This document shows, piece by piece, positions 1 through 7,875 of a stretch of 44,055 nt of DNA. This stretch comes from a virus, in the IMG/VR virus record IMGVR_UViG_3300028786_000002, positions 1 through 44,055 of that record. One strand, 5' to 3'. A program made the position numbers and the translations under genes. The stretch's first letter is position 1; the number at the start of each line of letters is the position of its first letter. Under the pieces are notes generated by a model. It was not told the origin of the DNA, did no database searches, and was given only the letters and a program-made list of their open reading frames with translations.

Positions 1-127
1 GTTGCCTTCTTCCAGCACGTCTTGATGGACCCAATAGGCGCCCTGCCGCGCTGGTCTGTGAACACGTATTCCTTGTGCCGCCCTTCCTGCTGTCGCAGCA
101 CTTCGATGGCTTCGGCAGGCAGAGGGA
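1..127. repeat. Direct terminal overlap, left copy
   Basis: This stretch is identical to 43929-44055. The length of 127 bp is a common largest k-mer in short-read assembly, so it most likely shows only that the contig closes into a circle of 43,928 bp. The integrase reading frame continues through the junction without a break, which supports closure. Confidence 0.95.
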
Positions 128-800
128 ACCCCACGCTGCGCTTGCCCTTGAACTCGTCGGCTGCGACCCGGAAGACGCCCACCTGGAAGTCCACATCACG
201 CCAGCGCAGGCCGAAGATATTCCCCGAGCGCGGCCCGACGGCCACGGCGAACCGGACGATCTGCCGGGCATGATCTGGCAGCTCCCGCCAGAGCACTTCG
301 AACTGCTCCTTGGTGATCCACCGCGGCGGCGCCTTGTCGACATGCTGGGCCTCTACTTTCGGGGCGCTGGCAAGCCAGGTCCATCGGACAGCTGCGTTAA
401 GAAGTGCGCGGCAGGCTGCCATGATCCGGTTAACTGTGGCAGGTGCTCGGCCGTCACAAAGACTCCCTGAAATATCCTGGAGCGTTTCAGAGTCAATCTC
501 AATGAGGGCTCGCCCCGATAGGTGAGGGTCAAGCGCCGCGAAAGCTTCGTGATCTCTAACGAGCGAACGCTTGTGCGCTTTCTCTTTGAGCCAACGCTCG
601 GTCGCTTCTTCCCATGTGTGCCGGACTTCGCCAAGTTCTATCTCCCGCCAGAGTTCTTCACGGAGCCTTCGTTCAAACTCCTCCGCAAGCGCTTTGCGAT
701 CAGTCTTACTCGACTGCTTAACCTCGACCCCGCCAATAGTGAAGCGCGTCCACCAGACCTTGCCGAGCGTTCCATCACTTCTACGCCGTTTGTAGAGCAT
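1..800 (-). CDS. int: Tyrosine integrase, N-terminal and central part (gene crosses the window ends)
   Basis: This is the 5' part of a site-specific tyrosine recombinase. It starts at an ATG at 798-800, reads down to base 1 and continues at 43928 down to the stop at 43709. The joined protein is 339 residues, normal for phage integrases. This part holds the arm-binding N-terminus (basic, WW at 16-17), the core-binding domain (about 60-150) and the start of the catalytic domain, including Arg191 in the box VGPRSGNIFGLRW and a Lys around 218-220. An in-frame stop at 825-827 limits the start, and the only ATG after it is the one chosen. The gene overlaps the upstream excisionase candidate by 163 bp. 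It is the last gene of the leftward operon and ends beside attP. Confidence 0.93.
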   Translation of the reverse strand, partial: MLYKRRRSDGTLGKVWWTRFTIGGVEVKQSSKTDRKALAEEFERRLREELWREIELGEVRHTWEEATERWLKEKAHKRSLVRDHEAFAALDPHLSGRALIEIDSETLQDISGSLCDGRAPATVNRIMAACRALLNAAVRWTWLASAPKVEAQHVDKAPPRWITKEQFEVLWRELPDHARQIVRFAVAVGPRSGNIFGLRWRDVDFQVGVFRVAADEFKGKRSVGFPLPAEAIEVLRQQEGRHKEYVFTDQRGRAPIGSIKTCWKKA

Positions 801-949
801 CGGTCGTGCGCCTCTAAATCCTTCTCAACGAATCGCCAGAACTTCCCCGACTTGAAGGCCGGCTTCACCCCGGTACGCGCCCACTCCCTCACCGTTGAGG
901 GCTCAACGCTGTAGCGGGTCGCGACTTGTTCGACGGTCAGGATCGTCAT
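638..949 (-). CDS. xis: Putative excisionase, MerR/helix_17-type HTH protein
   Basis: A 103-residue protein whose first 50 residues look like an excisionase DNA-binding domain: TVEQVATRYSVEPSTVREW, then a basic wing and FWRFVEKDLEAH. Such proteins bend DNA near att and bias integrase to excision. Its place directly before int on the same strand fits. The last third overlaps the start of int by 163 bp and is Arg/Ser-rich without fold-like sequence, so only the N-terminal domain may matter. The ribosome site before the ATG is weak. Confidence 0.7.
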   Translation of the reverse strand: MTILTVEQVATRYSVEPSTVREWARTGVKPAFKSGKFWRFVEKDLEAHDRCSTNGVEVMERSARSGGRASLLAGSRLSSRVRLIAKRLRRSLNEGSVKNSGGR

Positions 950-953
950 TTCA

Positions 954-1250
954 CTAGGTCAAAGCGGCTCTGTAGTCCGGATGATCCGGGCCGACTGGCG
1001 GATACCGCTGCATCGGTCCCTTGTGCGGAGCTAGGTTGCAGTAGTTGTTGCAGATCAAATCACCCGGCCTGCAGTCAACTCCACAGATCATCACGAGCCG
1101 CTTCGGCGGCACCGGAGTGAGGCGCTGCACTTCACCGTCCAGTCGGATGATCTCGCGTTCTGCGACTTCCAGCGCAGCCACGATCTCAGGCATGCCGCAG
1201 CCTTCGAGCTGGACTGCCATTTCGCTTAGTCGTAGTGCAATCGGATTCAT
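954..1250 (-). CDS. Small early-operon protein with a Cys motif
   Basis: A 98-residue protein of unknown function. The first half is amphipathic helix (EMAVQLEGC through AALEVAEREIIRLDGEVQRL). The second half has a Cys-containing motif (ICGVDCRPGDLICNNYC) that could bind a metal. A GGAG site precedes the ATG by 7 bases. It lies just upstream of the excisionase candidate in the leftward operon. I do not recognise the family. Confidence 0.7.
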   Translation of the reverse strand: MNPIALRLSEMAVQLEGCGMPEIVAALEVAEREIIRLDGEVQRLTPVPPKRLVMICGVDCRPGDLICNNYCNLAPHKGPMQRYPPVGPDHPDYRAALT

Positions 1251-1280
1251 TAGATACTCCAGTCAGCAATTCAGAACGGG

Positions 1281-1574
1281 CTAGGTGAACTTGGCCCAGC
1301 AATCCACGTCGCTGCACCAGTGGAAGCCAAGCCGCTCCAACGTCTCCCCATCCTCGCGCTCTTGCTCCGAGTTCCAAGTCAGCACGCTGTCGCCGTCTTC
1401 CAGTTCCGCTGTCTTTGGCTCAGGCTTAGACGGCAGGTAGAGAATGTCATGCTCGGCTGCCTTATCCAGGCGCGCCTGCAAGCCTTTCTCTTCGTACTTT
1501 GCGAAGATCGTCAGCGCGGCAATCCAGCCTTCGTAAGTGTTCGCGCGCGGGTCCTTCAGATATAGGTCACTCAT
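1281..1574 (-). CDS. Hypothetical early protein
   Basis: A 97-residue acidic protein of unknown role. An ATG five codons upstream exists, but GGAG sits 7 bases before the ATG at 1574, so that start is chosen. The C-terminal part (FHWCSDVDCWAKF) resembles the tail of many small phage early proteins but gives no function. It is a member of the leftward operon. Confidence 0.7.
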   Translation of the reverse strand: MSDLYLKDPRANTYEGWIAALTIFAKYEEKGLQARLDKAAEHDILYLPSKPEPKTAELEDGDSVLTWNSEQEREDGETLERLGFHWCSDVDCWAKFT

Positions 1575-1585
1575 AGTCTTCTCCG

Positions 1586-1846
1586 TCACTCAGCCAAGCT
1601 CTTGTTGATGATCTCGAAGGCGTCAGCCCATTCCTGATGCTCCGGCAATGCGGCGTTGTGCATCATCTCGATTCGCAGGTCACGCAGCGCCTTCTCCAGC
1701 TCCGCAATCCTCTGCGCCTGCGTTTCCATGATTACCGCGAGCGGCAGTGCGTCTACGTCTTCGGCTAGGTAGTACTCGCCATCCTCTCGCTCACACATTG
1801 AGCCTGGGTAAGCTTCCTGAGGGATGCAGGGTGCGTATTTCTGCAT
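1586..1846 (-). CDS. Hypothetical early protein with a coiled-coil segment
   Basis: An 86-residue protein. Residues about 35-60 form a helical heptad pattern (IMETQAQRIAELEKALRDL), while the N-terminus is Pro/Cys-containing. GAAGAG lies six bases before the ATG at 1846, which is preferred over the ATG two codons upstream. The function is unknown. Confidence 0.68.
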   Translation of the reverse strand: MQKYAPCIPQEAYPGSMCEREDGEYYLAEDVDALPLAVIMETQAQRIAELEKALRDLRIEMMHNAALPEHQEWADAFEIINKSLAE

Positions 1847-1860
1847 GGGCATCTCTTCAA

Positions 1861-2046
1861 CTAGGACATGAGCGACGAAACTATGTCGCGCGCTTGCTCG
1901 ACCTTTTCACGAGATACGTGGCCGACCGCCATCAGCACCTCCAGAACCTTCTTCTGGTAGTCGTAGTCGCGCCGTGCGATCTCCAACGCCTTCTCCAGCT
2001 TCTGGCATTCCTTCACGTAATCGACCGTTCCGCTTTCACATGTCAT
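1861..2046 (-). CDS. Small helical early protein
   Basis: A 61-residue, charged, almost wholly helical protein (KLEKALEIARRDYDYQKKVL). It has a strong GGAGAAGG ribosome site and overlaps the upstream gene by 4 bp, consistent with translational coupling. No family is recognised. Confidence 0.7.
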   Translation of the reverse strand: MTCESGTVDYVKECQKLEKALEIARRDYDYQKKVLEVLMAVGHVSREKVEQARDIVSSLMS

Positions 2047-2273
2047 CGACCTTCTCCTCGACGCTGCGAAGCTCCGCGCTTGTCGCGCAGATGATCGGCC
2101 GTGCAGCTCATGGCCAGTCCAAGCGTTCCGGCCTTAGCTGCCAGCTGGTATACGTCAGCCGCGAGCAGCGGGTATCCGCCATCGCGCATGGTCACTGAAA
2201 GCTCGGTGAGCCGGCGATTCTCTGTCCGCAACCGAGCGGCGTAGGTTCGTAACTTGTGGGTTCTGCTACTCAC
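2043..2273 (-). CDS. Hypothetical early protein (GTG start)
   Basis: A 76-residue basic helical protein. The frame is open further upstream, but the composition becomes protein-like only from the GTG at 2273 (VSSRTHKLRTYAARLRTE), just after the stop of the preceding gene at 2285. The function is unknown and the start is uncertain. Confidence 0.55.
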   Translation of the reverse strand: MSSRTHKLRTYAARLRTENRRLTELSVTMRDGGYPLLAADVYQLAAKAGTLGLAMSCTADHLRDKRGASQRRGEGR

Positions 2274-2284
2274 GTCAGGTTCTT

Positions 2285-2461
2285 TTAGAAAGTCTCGGCG
2301 TAAAACGCCTTGAGCGCAGTTGCGAGCTTCGCCTCTGGTATCTCCATTCCTTCGCCGCTGAGGTGGCACATCCAGATCATCCCTTCATTGACTGATGGCT
2401 CAATCGTGTACTCGCCAACCAGGATGCGGAAACGCGGTTTCTCGGTGAACTCGAATTCCAC
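2285..2461 (-). CDS. Hypothetical 58-residue early protein (GTG start)
   Basis: A short gene starting at a GTG that overlaps the stop codon of the upstream gene (TAGTG), a typical coupled junction. The protein is mixed alpha/beta (FEFTEKPRFRILVGEYTIE, then a helical C-terminus KLATALKAFYAETF). The residue choice looks coding and it fills an otherwise unexplained space in the operon. No family is recognised. Confidence 0.6.
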   Translation of the reverse strand: MEFEFTEKPRFRILVGEYTIEPSVNEGMIWMCHLSGEGMEIPEAKLATALKAFYAETF

Positions 2462-2883
2462 TACTCAGCCCTCCGGTTCGCTGTTGGCCGTGCAGCGTCT
2501 TCGTCAATTGCCTTCTGGCAGCAGGTGCGCGGAGTCGTCCAGTCACCGCACGGCGTGTCGCAATAGGCGCACTCGACCGGGGCTACTGGCGGTTCTGATC
2601 TCGTTTCCAGAGCGGGCTGTATTCGCAAAACATCCGTGATGTGTGACCCTTCCGCAGAACCGAACTTGCAGTTGTCAGCTATCACGCGAACGTCAGATGC
2701 TAGTGCCGGATAGTCCTTATCGCAGGACGCGGCATATGCGATTAGAGCTGCCTTGGCGTGCGGGTCGTGGTCACAGTCGAGTACGAAGTAAAAGCAGCCA
2801 TCGTGCTTCCCTCCTGGCGCACTCTTGCCATCTGTTCGTGTGACGTTGAACTTGTGATAGACGCCGCGTTTTCGATCACCCAT
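2461..2883 (-). CDS. Conserved phage early protein
   Basis: A 140-residue protein. The N-terminal half has the pattern VYHKFNVTRTDG, APGGKHDGC, YFVLDCDHDPHAKAAL, which I recognise as a widespread phage/prophage hypothetical family of unknown function. The C-terminal part carries Cys pairs (CAYCDTPCG, TCC) that may hold a metal. There is a good GGGAGAAAG ribosome site. Confidence 0.8.
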   Translation of the reverse strand: MGDRKRGVYHKFNVTRTDGKSAPGGKHDGCFYFVLDCDHDPHAKAALIAYAASCDKDYPALASDVRVIADNCKFGSAEGSHITDVLRIQPALETRSEPPVAPVECAYCDTPCGDWTTPRTCCQKAIDEDAARPTANRRAE

Positions 2884-3055
2884 GACTTTCTCCCTCTCCC
2901 TGCGTTGTTCTTAGGTAGTAAACAGCCTCGTACTCGGTAACTTGGCTCATGTTCTGCCCCCAAGCCTTCGCCAAAGATCTGCGCATGGCGTCGATCTCCT
3001 TGTCGCTGAATTCGTAGCGCGGGCAGCCGCACGTCAGGCAATAGATCTCGCTCAT
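2876..3055 (-). CDS. Small zinc-ribbon-like protein
   Basis: A 59-residue protein with an N-terminal Cys knuckle (YCLTCGC) and a helical C-terminus. GAGGAAGCG lies directly before the ATG at 3055, so the longer frame from 3088 is not used. The ATG overlaps the stop of the 37-residue gene upstream (ATGA). The function is unknown. Confidence 0.7.
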   Translation of the reverse strand: MSEIYCLTCGCPRYEFSDKEIDAMRRSLAKAWGQNMSQVTEYEAVYYLRTTQGEGESHG

Positions 3056-3165
3056 CGCTTCCTCGTGATCTCGCGCCACGACTCGCACTTATGGCAGCGA
3101 GCGCAGCTGGCGAATTCTTTCTCGTCGCGCCATTTGTGACCAAGGAACCAGCAGATGAGTCGCAT
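3052..3165 (-). CDS. 37-residue Cys-rich protein, DUF1660-like
   Basis: A tiny gene of the form MRLICWFLGHKW followed by CARCHKCESW. This layout (hydrophobic start, GHKW, then a Cys pair) matches small prophage proteins of the DUF1660 type, probably zinc knuckles. It is joined to the next gene by an ATGA overlap. It is short but very family-like. Confidence 0.65.
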   Translation of the reverse strand: MRLICWFLGHKWRDEKEFASCARCHKCESWREITRKR

Positions 3166-3167
3166 GG

Positions 3168-3728
3168 CTACTCCACCGGCTTCGTTAGAGGTGTCACAAA
3201 GACGTGTTCAACGATGCGTACGTCTTCAGGATCACCGCAAGCAAACATATCGGCGTCCTTACGGCGACAGAATCGCATCGCCTTGTGGGAATCGCTGGTC
3301 CAGTGCACGCCGGCATCGTCCATCCACCGATAGCGGATCTCGGCATGATTCTCGCCAAAGCGTCCTTCTACCAGCCATGCGACATCGCGTATCTCTCCCG
3401 GCGGTTGCGAAGCTCTCACCTGGGCTTTGAAGATGCACGCGAGATCGACTGTCGATTGCGTCCAATTGCCGTCGTCATCCAGCAGCGTCTCCCCGACAAA
3501 CTGCGAGTACAGATCATCTGTAACCTCTGGCAGCCAAATCGGCTCGCCTGCAGGCACAGCAACGGGACGGACAGGGAGCGGTTCGGGAGCTGGCTGTTCG
3601 CGCTCGAATGCCTCGATCCATTGCATCTCGGCCCATGCCGTTGGATCGTTGTGCCACGCTCCAGCGTGATGCATGCGCTTCACGTACAGCTTGAAGCGAT
3701 CCACAAGGCGGGCGGTGCGGTCGCTCAT
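3168..3728 (-). CDS. Hypothetical early protein, 186 residues
   Basis: One of the larger unknowns of the leftward operon. The N-terminus is helical and basic, a Pro-rich linker follows at about 45-65, and the C-terminal half is mixed alpha/beta with several Trp and Cys. Its start overlaps the upstream stop (ATGA). No catalytic motif is visible. Confidence 0.75.
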   Translation of the reverse strand: MSDRTARLVDRFKLYVKRMHHAGAWHNDPTAWAEMQWIEAFEREQPAPEPLPVRPVAVPAGEPIWLPEVTDDLYSQFVGETLLDDDGNWTQSTVDLACIFKAQVRASQPPGEIRDVAWLVEGRFGENHAEIRYRWMDDAGVHWTSDSHKAMRFCRRKDADMFACGDPEDVRIVEHVFVTPLTKPVE

Positions 3729-3970
3729 ACTGGCTCCGGGATCTCGGGCGTTCGCAGGACGGTGATGCCTTTGGCAGACCGCTTCGTCTGGATTCGTACT
3801 CCGAGCTTGCTAGCGGTCTCTCGAATGGTTCCGTATCCCCACTGAAGGCCGCAATGCACGTAATCGCCCGGCTCAAGAGACTTCAGGGTCTCACTCAGGC
3901 TTGGCGCCTTAACGATTTCACGTTGACGCCAGCTACTCTTCTTCTTCGATGATCCTGTGATGTCGCTCAT
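3725..3970 (-). CDS. Hypothetical early protein with a possible HTH
   Basis: An 81-residue basic protein. The C-terminal half (WGYGTIRETASKLGVRIQTK) could form a helix-turn-helix, and the N-terminus is Lys/Ser-rich and probably disordered. GGAGCAG precedes the ATG at 3970. It may bind DNA, but this rests on sequence pattern only. Confidence 0.68.
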   Translation of the reverse strand: MSDITGSSKKKSSWRQREIVKAPSLSETLKSLEPGDYVHCGLQWGYGTIRETASKLGVRIQTKRSAKGITVLRTPEIPEPV

Positions 3971-4188
3971 ATCTGCTCCAGCCTTGTCATGCAATCGCGA
4001 ACCACGGCGCGAATGAAAAGCTCCAGCGCTTGTACGGTCTCGTGTGGATCGCCGCCGGCCTTCGTGTAGTCCTCCAGGTGACTTACGAGGTTGGCGCCAG
4101 CGCTATGAACCTGCTTGATAGCTTCCGCCACCTTGCGCGCCTCAACTTCCATACTCACCGTATTTGTCAGCGGCTGTCGTTCGCTCAT
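3967..4188 (-). CDS. Small helical early protein
   Basis: A 73-residue protein that is helical throughout (VEARKVAEAIKQVHSAGANL). It has ATGA overlaps at both ends, so it is firmly embedded in the operon. The function is unknown. Confidence 0.7.
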   Translation of the reverse strand: MSERQPLTNTVSMEVEARKVAEAIKQVHSAGANLVSHLEDYTKAGGDPHETVQALELFIRAVVRDCMTRLEQI

Positions 4189-4502
4189 GGCTTTACTCCA
4201 TCGAAGCTACCGAGGATCTCATCGAATACGACGCTGAATCTGGTCTCAGCAGCCTGCATGTCCTTGACCGTCTGTGCGTTGATCTCGGCGATCTGCTTGA
4301 AGTGGTCGCGCTCAACCATAGCCACTTGGTGAGCGTTCTCCCAGCGGGCTACATCGCGCTGCGATTCAATGCACTTCGCCTTCCACTCATCGCGATCCTT
4401 CTGCAGGTACGCAATCAGGTCCATCGCCTGCTTGCCGGCATCGGTGATCCGCTGCTCCAGCTCGGTGAGCAAGGAGTCTTTGGTCGGATGAGCATCACTC
4501 AC
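4185..4502 (-). CDS. Coiled-coil early protein
   Basis: A 105-residue protein made of long charged helices (LLTELEQRITDAGKQAMDL, then RDEWKAKCIESQRD). It is probably a dimeric coiled coil. It overlaps the neighbouring genes by a few bases on both sides. No family is recognised. Confidence 0.7.
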   Translation of the reverse strand: MSDAHPTKDSLLTELEQRITDAGKQAMDLIAYLQKDRDEWKAKCIESQRDVARWENAHQVAMVERDHFKQIAEINAQTVKDMQAAETRFSVVFDEILGSFDGVKP

Positions 4503-4722
4503 GAATATTCCCCTCGTAGTGCGACGGCATATCAGGCAGCACTGCCCAATAGGTTACGTCGGTGACGTCGCATGAATCGGTGCCGATTCTGTACGGCCCC
4601 CGCCAGTGCTCGCCTCTGCGATCCGTCATAGCGCGGTAGCCGATGACGACCTTCTGCGTGCTGCTCCAGAGAAGCACGTTCTCGTCATAGTCAGGCAGTC
4701 GCGTATCGACTGAATTCCACAT
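4495..4722 (-). CDS. DUF551 family protein
   Basis: A 75-residue protein with the DUF551 pattern: WNSVDTRLPDYDENVLLWSS at the start and VTYWAVLPDMP at the end. DUF551 is a common phage early-region family of unknown function. GGAGAAG lies before the ATG at 4722, and the 11-codon longer start is not supported. Confidence 0.8.
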   Translation of the reverse strand: MWNSVDTRLPDYDENVLLWSSTQKVVIGYRAMTDRRGEHWRGPYRIGTDSCDVTDVTYWAVLPDMPSHYEGNIRE

Positions 4723-4751
4723 GGTCTTCTTCTCCGAGGGAAGTTGGCTGT

Positions 4752-5135
4752 TCATCGCAAGGCCCCCATCGATTCCGAAAGTTCTACACCGATATCCTCT
4801 GGCTCCAGGCCGAAGCTGGCTGCGTTGTGGAATGTGCCAGTGCCAACTGCTATGTCAGCTCGCGCCTGCCTAAATGCAGACTGTAGGCGCCCTATACGCC
4901 GCTCAGCAGCCACGCGACGCATACGCTCATCGACTGCCGCGTCATACCAAGAGTCATAGCCTTCCGGTGGTGGACGCTCCTGATTTGCGATGATTTCAAG
5001 CAGGTCTTTCCGATCTCGCTCTGCCTGGGTCTGATACTTATCGCTATCTCCAACGCCGAGCCACGCGCGCCTATGATTCTCTCGAATCTGCGGGAGCTTC
5101 TCGTCAGAAGGGAGTTGTTCAGAAGGGGATGTCAT
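4752..5135 (-). CDS. Hypothetical early protein, helical
   Basis: A 127-residue acidic-to-neutral helical protein. AAGGAG lies before the ATG at 5135. The central part (ERMRRVAAERRIGRLQSAF) is coiled-coil-like. It overlaps the upstream gene by 17 bp. The function is unknown. Confidence 0.7.
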   Translation of the reverse strand: MTSPSEQLPSDEKLPQIRENHRRAWLGVGDSDKYQTQAERDRKDLLEIIANQERPPPEGYDSWYDAAVDERMRRVAAERRIGRLQSAFRQARADIAVGTGTFHNAASFGLEPEDIGVELSESMGALR

Positions 5136-5319
5136 CGCATTCTCCTTGGTGGCCTTTGCTCCGGCAGCACCACGATTCGTAGTGGTAGCCCATAGGCTTG
5201 CCACAGAGGCGCAGGTTCTCCTGATGCACTCGGTTGCGCACCACGTTGCGGTAATGCGAATACGACATGCCTGCGGGCTTGTGGAAGCGCAGCAGGTGGC
5301 TGTCTACGTACCTGCTCAC
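5119..5319 (-). CDS. Small basic protein with Cys residues
   Basis: A 66-residue basic protein ending in a Cys-rich part (RLCGKPMGY, SWCCRSKGHQGEC), which could be a small zinc fold. It resembles other short phage proteins with a GHxGxC tail. It has an ATGA overlap with the upstream gene. Confidence 0.7.
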   Translation of the reverse strand: MSRYVDSHLLRFHKPAGMSYSHYRNVVRNRVHQENLRLCGKPMGYHYESWCCRSKGHQGECDDIPF

Positions 5320-5627
5320 GATCTCTCCCTAAGTACAGCCGCAGCGTTTCTCATACGCTCCAGGAACTGCACTTCGCGGCGCGGACTATTAGTCGAAGGC
5401 CCCGCATTGAGTGAAACCTTCAGCAGCTTGAGATACGCCTCGACTGACCCCAGCAGTTCCTTGGAATCTCTCAACCTGTCGGTCACGGCATCCAGCATGT
5501 CGGACCTGTGCCGCATCTCTTTGCTGCCCCTATGGATGTCAGCACCGTTGCGAGCGATCTGAGCGCAGGCAGACATGTACTCGACAAGGCTATCTATGCT
5601 CAGGGCGTCGGGTGAGAGCGGAGTCAT
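5316..5627 (-). CDS. Helical early protein, 103 residues
   Basis: A helix-rich protein (DALSIDSLVEYMSACAQIAR, DAVTDRLRDSKELL). AAGGAG lies before the ATG at 5627, and the six-codon longer start is not used. The gene overlaps the 29-residue membrane gene upstream through ATGA. The function is unknown. Confidence 0.7.
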   Translation of the reverse strand: MTPLSPDALSIDSLVEYMSACAQIARNGADIHRGSKEMRHRSDMLDAVTDRLRDSKELLGSVEAYLKLLKVSLNAGPSTNSPRREVQFLERMRNAAAVLRERS

Positions 5628-5713
5628 GCGCGCTCCTTCAGGCATCGGCCAACAGCGCGACCGAGAAGCAGTTCAAATGCCAGGAAGGCGATGGCACAGA
5701 GAAGGATTGTCAT
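5624..5713 (-). CDS. 29-residue single-pass membrane peptide
   Basis: A tiny gene fitted exactly between two ATGA junctions (with 5625-5627 and 5711-5713). The product is one hydrophobic helix (LLCAIAFLAFELLLG) followed by a basic tail, so it is probably an inner-membrane peptide. The exact overlaps on both sides are the main evidence that it is translated. Confidence 0.6.
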   Translation of the reverse strand: MTILLCAIAFLAFELLLGRAVGRCLKERA

Positions 5714-5955
5714 TCGCAGCACTCCCGCTGAACGATTCGATACGACGCAGCGCCACGCTCCGACATCGGCGAGCCGCGCGGGCGCATGAAAGTTCCATCT
5801 TTGCGCCGGAACTTCAGCTTGCGAACGTGCAGCGTCAGCTTGTATGACTTCGTGATGACGTCCGGCAGGTAGTTCGGCCCGGTGCAGACGAATATCGGAT
5901 CGCCTTTCTTTGCTGTGGCGAGCCAGGATTGCTGAAGGACGGCGAGGCGGTTCAC
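5710..5955 (-). CDS. Hypothetical early protein (GTG start)
   Basis: An 81-residue basic protein, probably beta-rich in its centre (KLTLHVRKLKFRRKDGTFM). The GTG at 5955 overlaps the stop of the upstream gene (GTGA) and has AGGAGA ten bases before it, which decides this start over the ATG at 5991. The function is unknown. Confidence 0.7.
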   Translation of the reverse strand: MNRLAVLQQSWLATAKKGDPIFVCTGPNYLPDVITKSYKLTLHVRKLKFRRKDGTFMRPRGSPMSERGAASYRIVQRECCE

Positions 5956-6278
5956 TGGGCCTGTCTCCTGTTGCTGTTCAGTGACCGCCACGCCTCGAAC
6001 ACAATTGATTCCGTTGCTCGCTTGTTTTTCATCGCGTCGAACTCGCGCATCTTCGAGAAATAGAGTTCATAGGCTGTCTCGGTGTCGCCGGATGTTTCGG
6101 CAACAGCATTGCGATCCGCCACTGAGCCATCTGAAATCGAGAAGATGGCTGCCTTGGTTCGCTTTGCTTTCCACTCAGCACGTTCCATATCGGCACGCAG
6201 AATTGCGCATGGTTCGTCTGTGTCAGATAGATACGCAAGGGCGTCCTCCATCCTTTCCTGAGTGATCGGGCCTTTCAC
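5952..6278 (-). CDS. Conserved phage early protein, helical
   Basis: A 108-residue protein. The central part (ADMERAEWKAKRTKAAIF, then SVADRNAVAE) and the C-terminal MREFDAMKNKRATESIVFEA look like a phage family often found next to single-strand annealing genes, probably a helical accessory factor. The GTG at 6278 overlaps the stop of the coiled-coil gene upstream, so the longer ATG frame at 6320 is less likely. I cannot name a function. Confidence 0.72.
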   Translation of the reverse strand: MKGPITQERMEDALAYLSDTDEPCAILRADMERAEWKAKRTKAAIFSISDGSVADRNAVAETSGDTETAYELYFSKMREFDAMKNKRATESIVFEAWRSLNSNRRQAQ

Positions 6279-7267
6279 GCAGCGATGCTCAACTTGCTGA
6301 AGTCCATCGCTAGAATCCACTCCACCGCCTGCCCGTCATCGACGCCCCAATGCGACGCCACGAGGGCAATGATGTCCGCGTCAGTCGGCTTCGGGGTTTC
6401 AAGTACGATTGGCGCCTGAGACTTCCGGAACTCTTCCTGCTGCCGCTCCAGTTCGGCCCGCTCGTCAGCGATCCTCTGGCGCTCCACGGCAGCTTCTGCT
6501 TCCTGCTTCTGACGCTGCGCCTTCAGCTCAGCAGCGTGGCGTGCCGTCTCGGCATCACGGGCTGCCTTCGCTACCCGTTCCTCCTCTGCGATCCTGGCGC
6601 GCTCCACGCGGTCACGCTCGGCCTGTTCGGCACGGAGCTTGGTCAGCTCCTCACGCTCCGCTTTAGCGCGCTCAGCTTCCTTCACCCGATCAAGCGCCGC
6701 GCAGTACAATGCCTGGAGTCGGGCGAGGGCGGTCGCCTTCACCTCAACGGCGCGCTCCCGGAATTCCTCGAATGACTCATCTACGACGAGCTTGCCCAGG
6801 TCGCTGATGTGCTCCGCGATCAGGGTCGGATCAGTCAGCGAGGTCAGCGTCTGGTTCCCCGCAAGCTCGCGCACGCGCTCCTGCAGATCAGCCACGCGCT
6901 TGATCTCGGCGTCGATCCTTGCCTGCTTCTCGGCTGCAATCGTCGCGTCGTAGGCGTCCTGCAATCGCTGCAGCCGATCCTCCTCAGGCTGAGTTATCCC
7001 GATGAACCGCTTTTCCTGGGCGATGCATGCTTTTGAGAAATCGGTCGCATCCTGGCGTGCGACCTTCGCCATCTTTTCGATCTCGATTCGACGGTTCTTC
7101 AGCGCCATCCGGCCGGCATGGACCTGCTGGTAGCCATCCGTATTGGTAATGGCCGTGATCGTGACCGTGCGGCCGGCGAGTTCGGTCAACTCCTTTGCGG
7201 TCTCCTCGGTCAAGCCGAGCGCGACAACAGCTCGTTGGGTCACGGTCAATGCGGTGGATTCGCTCAT
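6275..7267 (-). CDS. Large coiled-coil protein of the recombination module
   Basis: A 330-residue protein. An N-terminal helical domain (1-130) is followed by a long charged coiled coil (about 190-290, rich in Glu, Arg, Ala and Lys) and a small C-terminal domain ending in HWGVDDGQAVEWIL. It lies directly downstream of the exonuclease and annealase genes and overlaps the exonuclease by ATGA, so it probably works with them as a scaffold or accessory factor. No catalytic residues are visible. Confidence 0.78.
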   Translation of the reverse strand: MSESTALTVTQRAVVALGLTEETAKELTELAGRTVTITAITNTDGYQQVHAGRMALKNRRIEIEKMAKVARQDATDFSKACIAQEKRFIGITQPEEDRLQRLQDAYDATIAAEKQARIDAEIKRVADLQERVRELAGNQTLTSLTDPTLIAEHISDLGKLVVDESFEEFRERAVEVKATALARLQALYCAALDRVKEAERAKAEREELTKLRAEQAERDRVERARIAEEERVAKAARDAETARHAAELKAQRQKQEAEAAVERQRIADERAELERQQEEFRKSQAPIVLETPKPTDADIIALVASHWGVDDGQAVEWILAMDFSKLSIAA

Positions 7268-7875
7268 GCTGCCTTCTTGTATTGCTGGATCTGTTGAATG
7301 AGTTTGTTCATCTCGGCAAGGAAGTCGTCTACCTCGACCTTGATGCGAGCAATGAATGGCTCGTCTCGGTAAACACGCTTGATGAAAAGCGGTAAGCCGG
7401 GCGAGTAGGAAACGAAGTCCAGCCACTGGCGTCCCGAGACCCAGAGCCCGCCCTGGCACTGCTTCACATGCTCTGACGGCACGCTATCGGCAAGCAGGCA
7501 ATCGATGTGCAGGTGATAGAGCTTCGACTTGATCTCGACCAGACCGTCGTCACCGATCAGGCCATCAGGGCTGTAACCCACGTCACCGCGGCGCATGAAA
7601 CCGACGCGACGGATAACGTTGCCGGTTTCGATCTGGTATTCGTCACCGGCCTCGGGCTCAAAGACGTGGCCACGCTCCATGTCTCCATTGGAGTACCGGT
7701 CGAAGGGTTTGCCGGCCAGCTTCTCTCCGATGGTGGTCAGCATGTACTTGCGTCGCACCTTGCCTTCGCCTTTGGCCATGACCGACTTGAACTCGGATGC
7801 GGTGACGACGCCCAGCCGCGCCTCGATCCATTCCGGCGAGTTCTGTTCGCACTCCAGGATTTGCAGCTCGTTCAT
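7264..7875 (-). CDS. YqaJ-type (lambda Exo-like) 5'-3' exonuclease
   Basis: A 203-residue nuclease that should resect double-stranded DNA ends to give 3' single strands for annealing. It shows the YqaJ signature: SPEWIEARLGVVTASEF near the start, an acidic helix MERGHVFEPEA, and the PD-(D/E)XK core with Asp104 (SPDG) and Glu114-x-Lys116 (VEIKS). Length is typical of the family. The ATG at 7875 overlaps the stop of the ERF gene. The pairing with an ERF annealase makes a complete two-component recombination system. Confidence 0.93.
   Translation of the reverse strand: MNELQILECEQNSPEWIEARLGVVTASEFKSVMAKGEGKVRRKYMLTTIGEKLAGKPFDRYSNGDMERGHVFEPEAGDEYQIETGNVIRRVGFMRRGDVGYSPDGLIGDDGLVEIKSKLYHLHIDCLLADSVPSEHVKQCQGGLWVSGRQWLDFVSYSPGLPLFIKRVYRDEPFIARIKVEVDDFLAEMNKLIQQIQQYKKAA

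Noticed and set aside
1-127. Biological terminal repeat for T7-like replication
   Set aside because: The repeat lies inside the integrase gene and has the length of an assembly k-mer. Circular closure explains it better.
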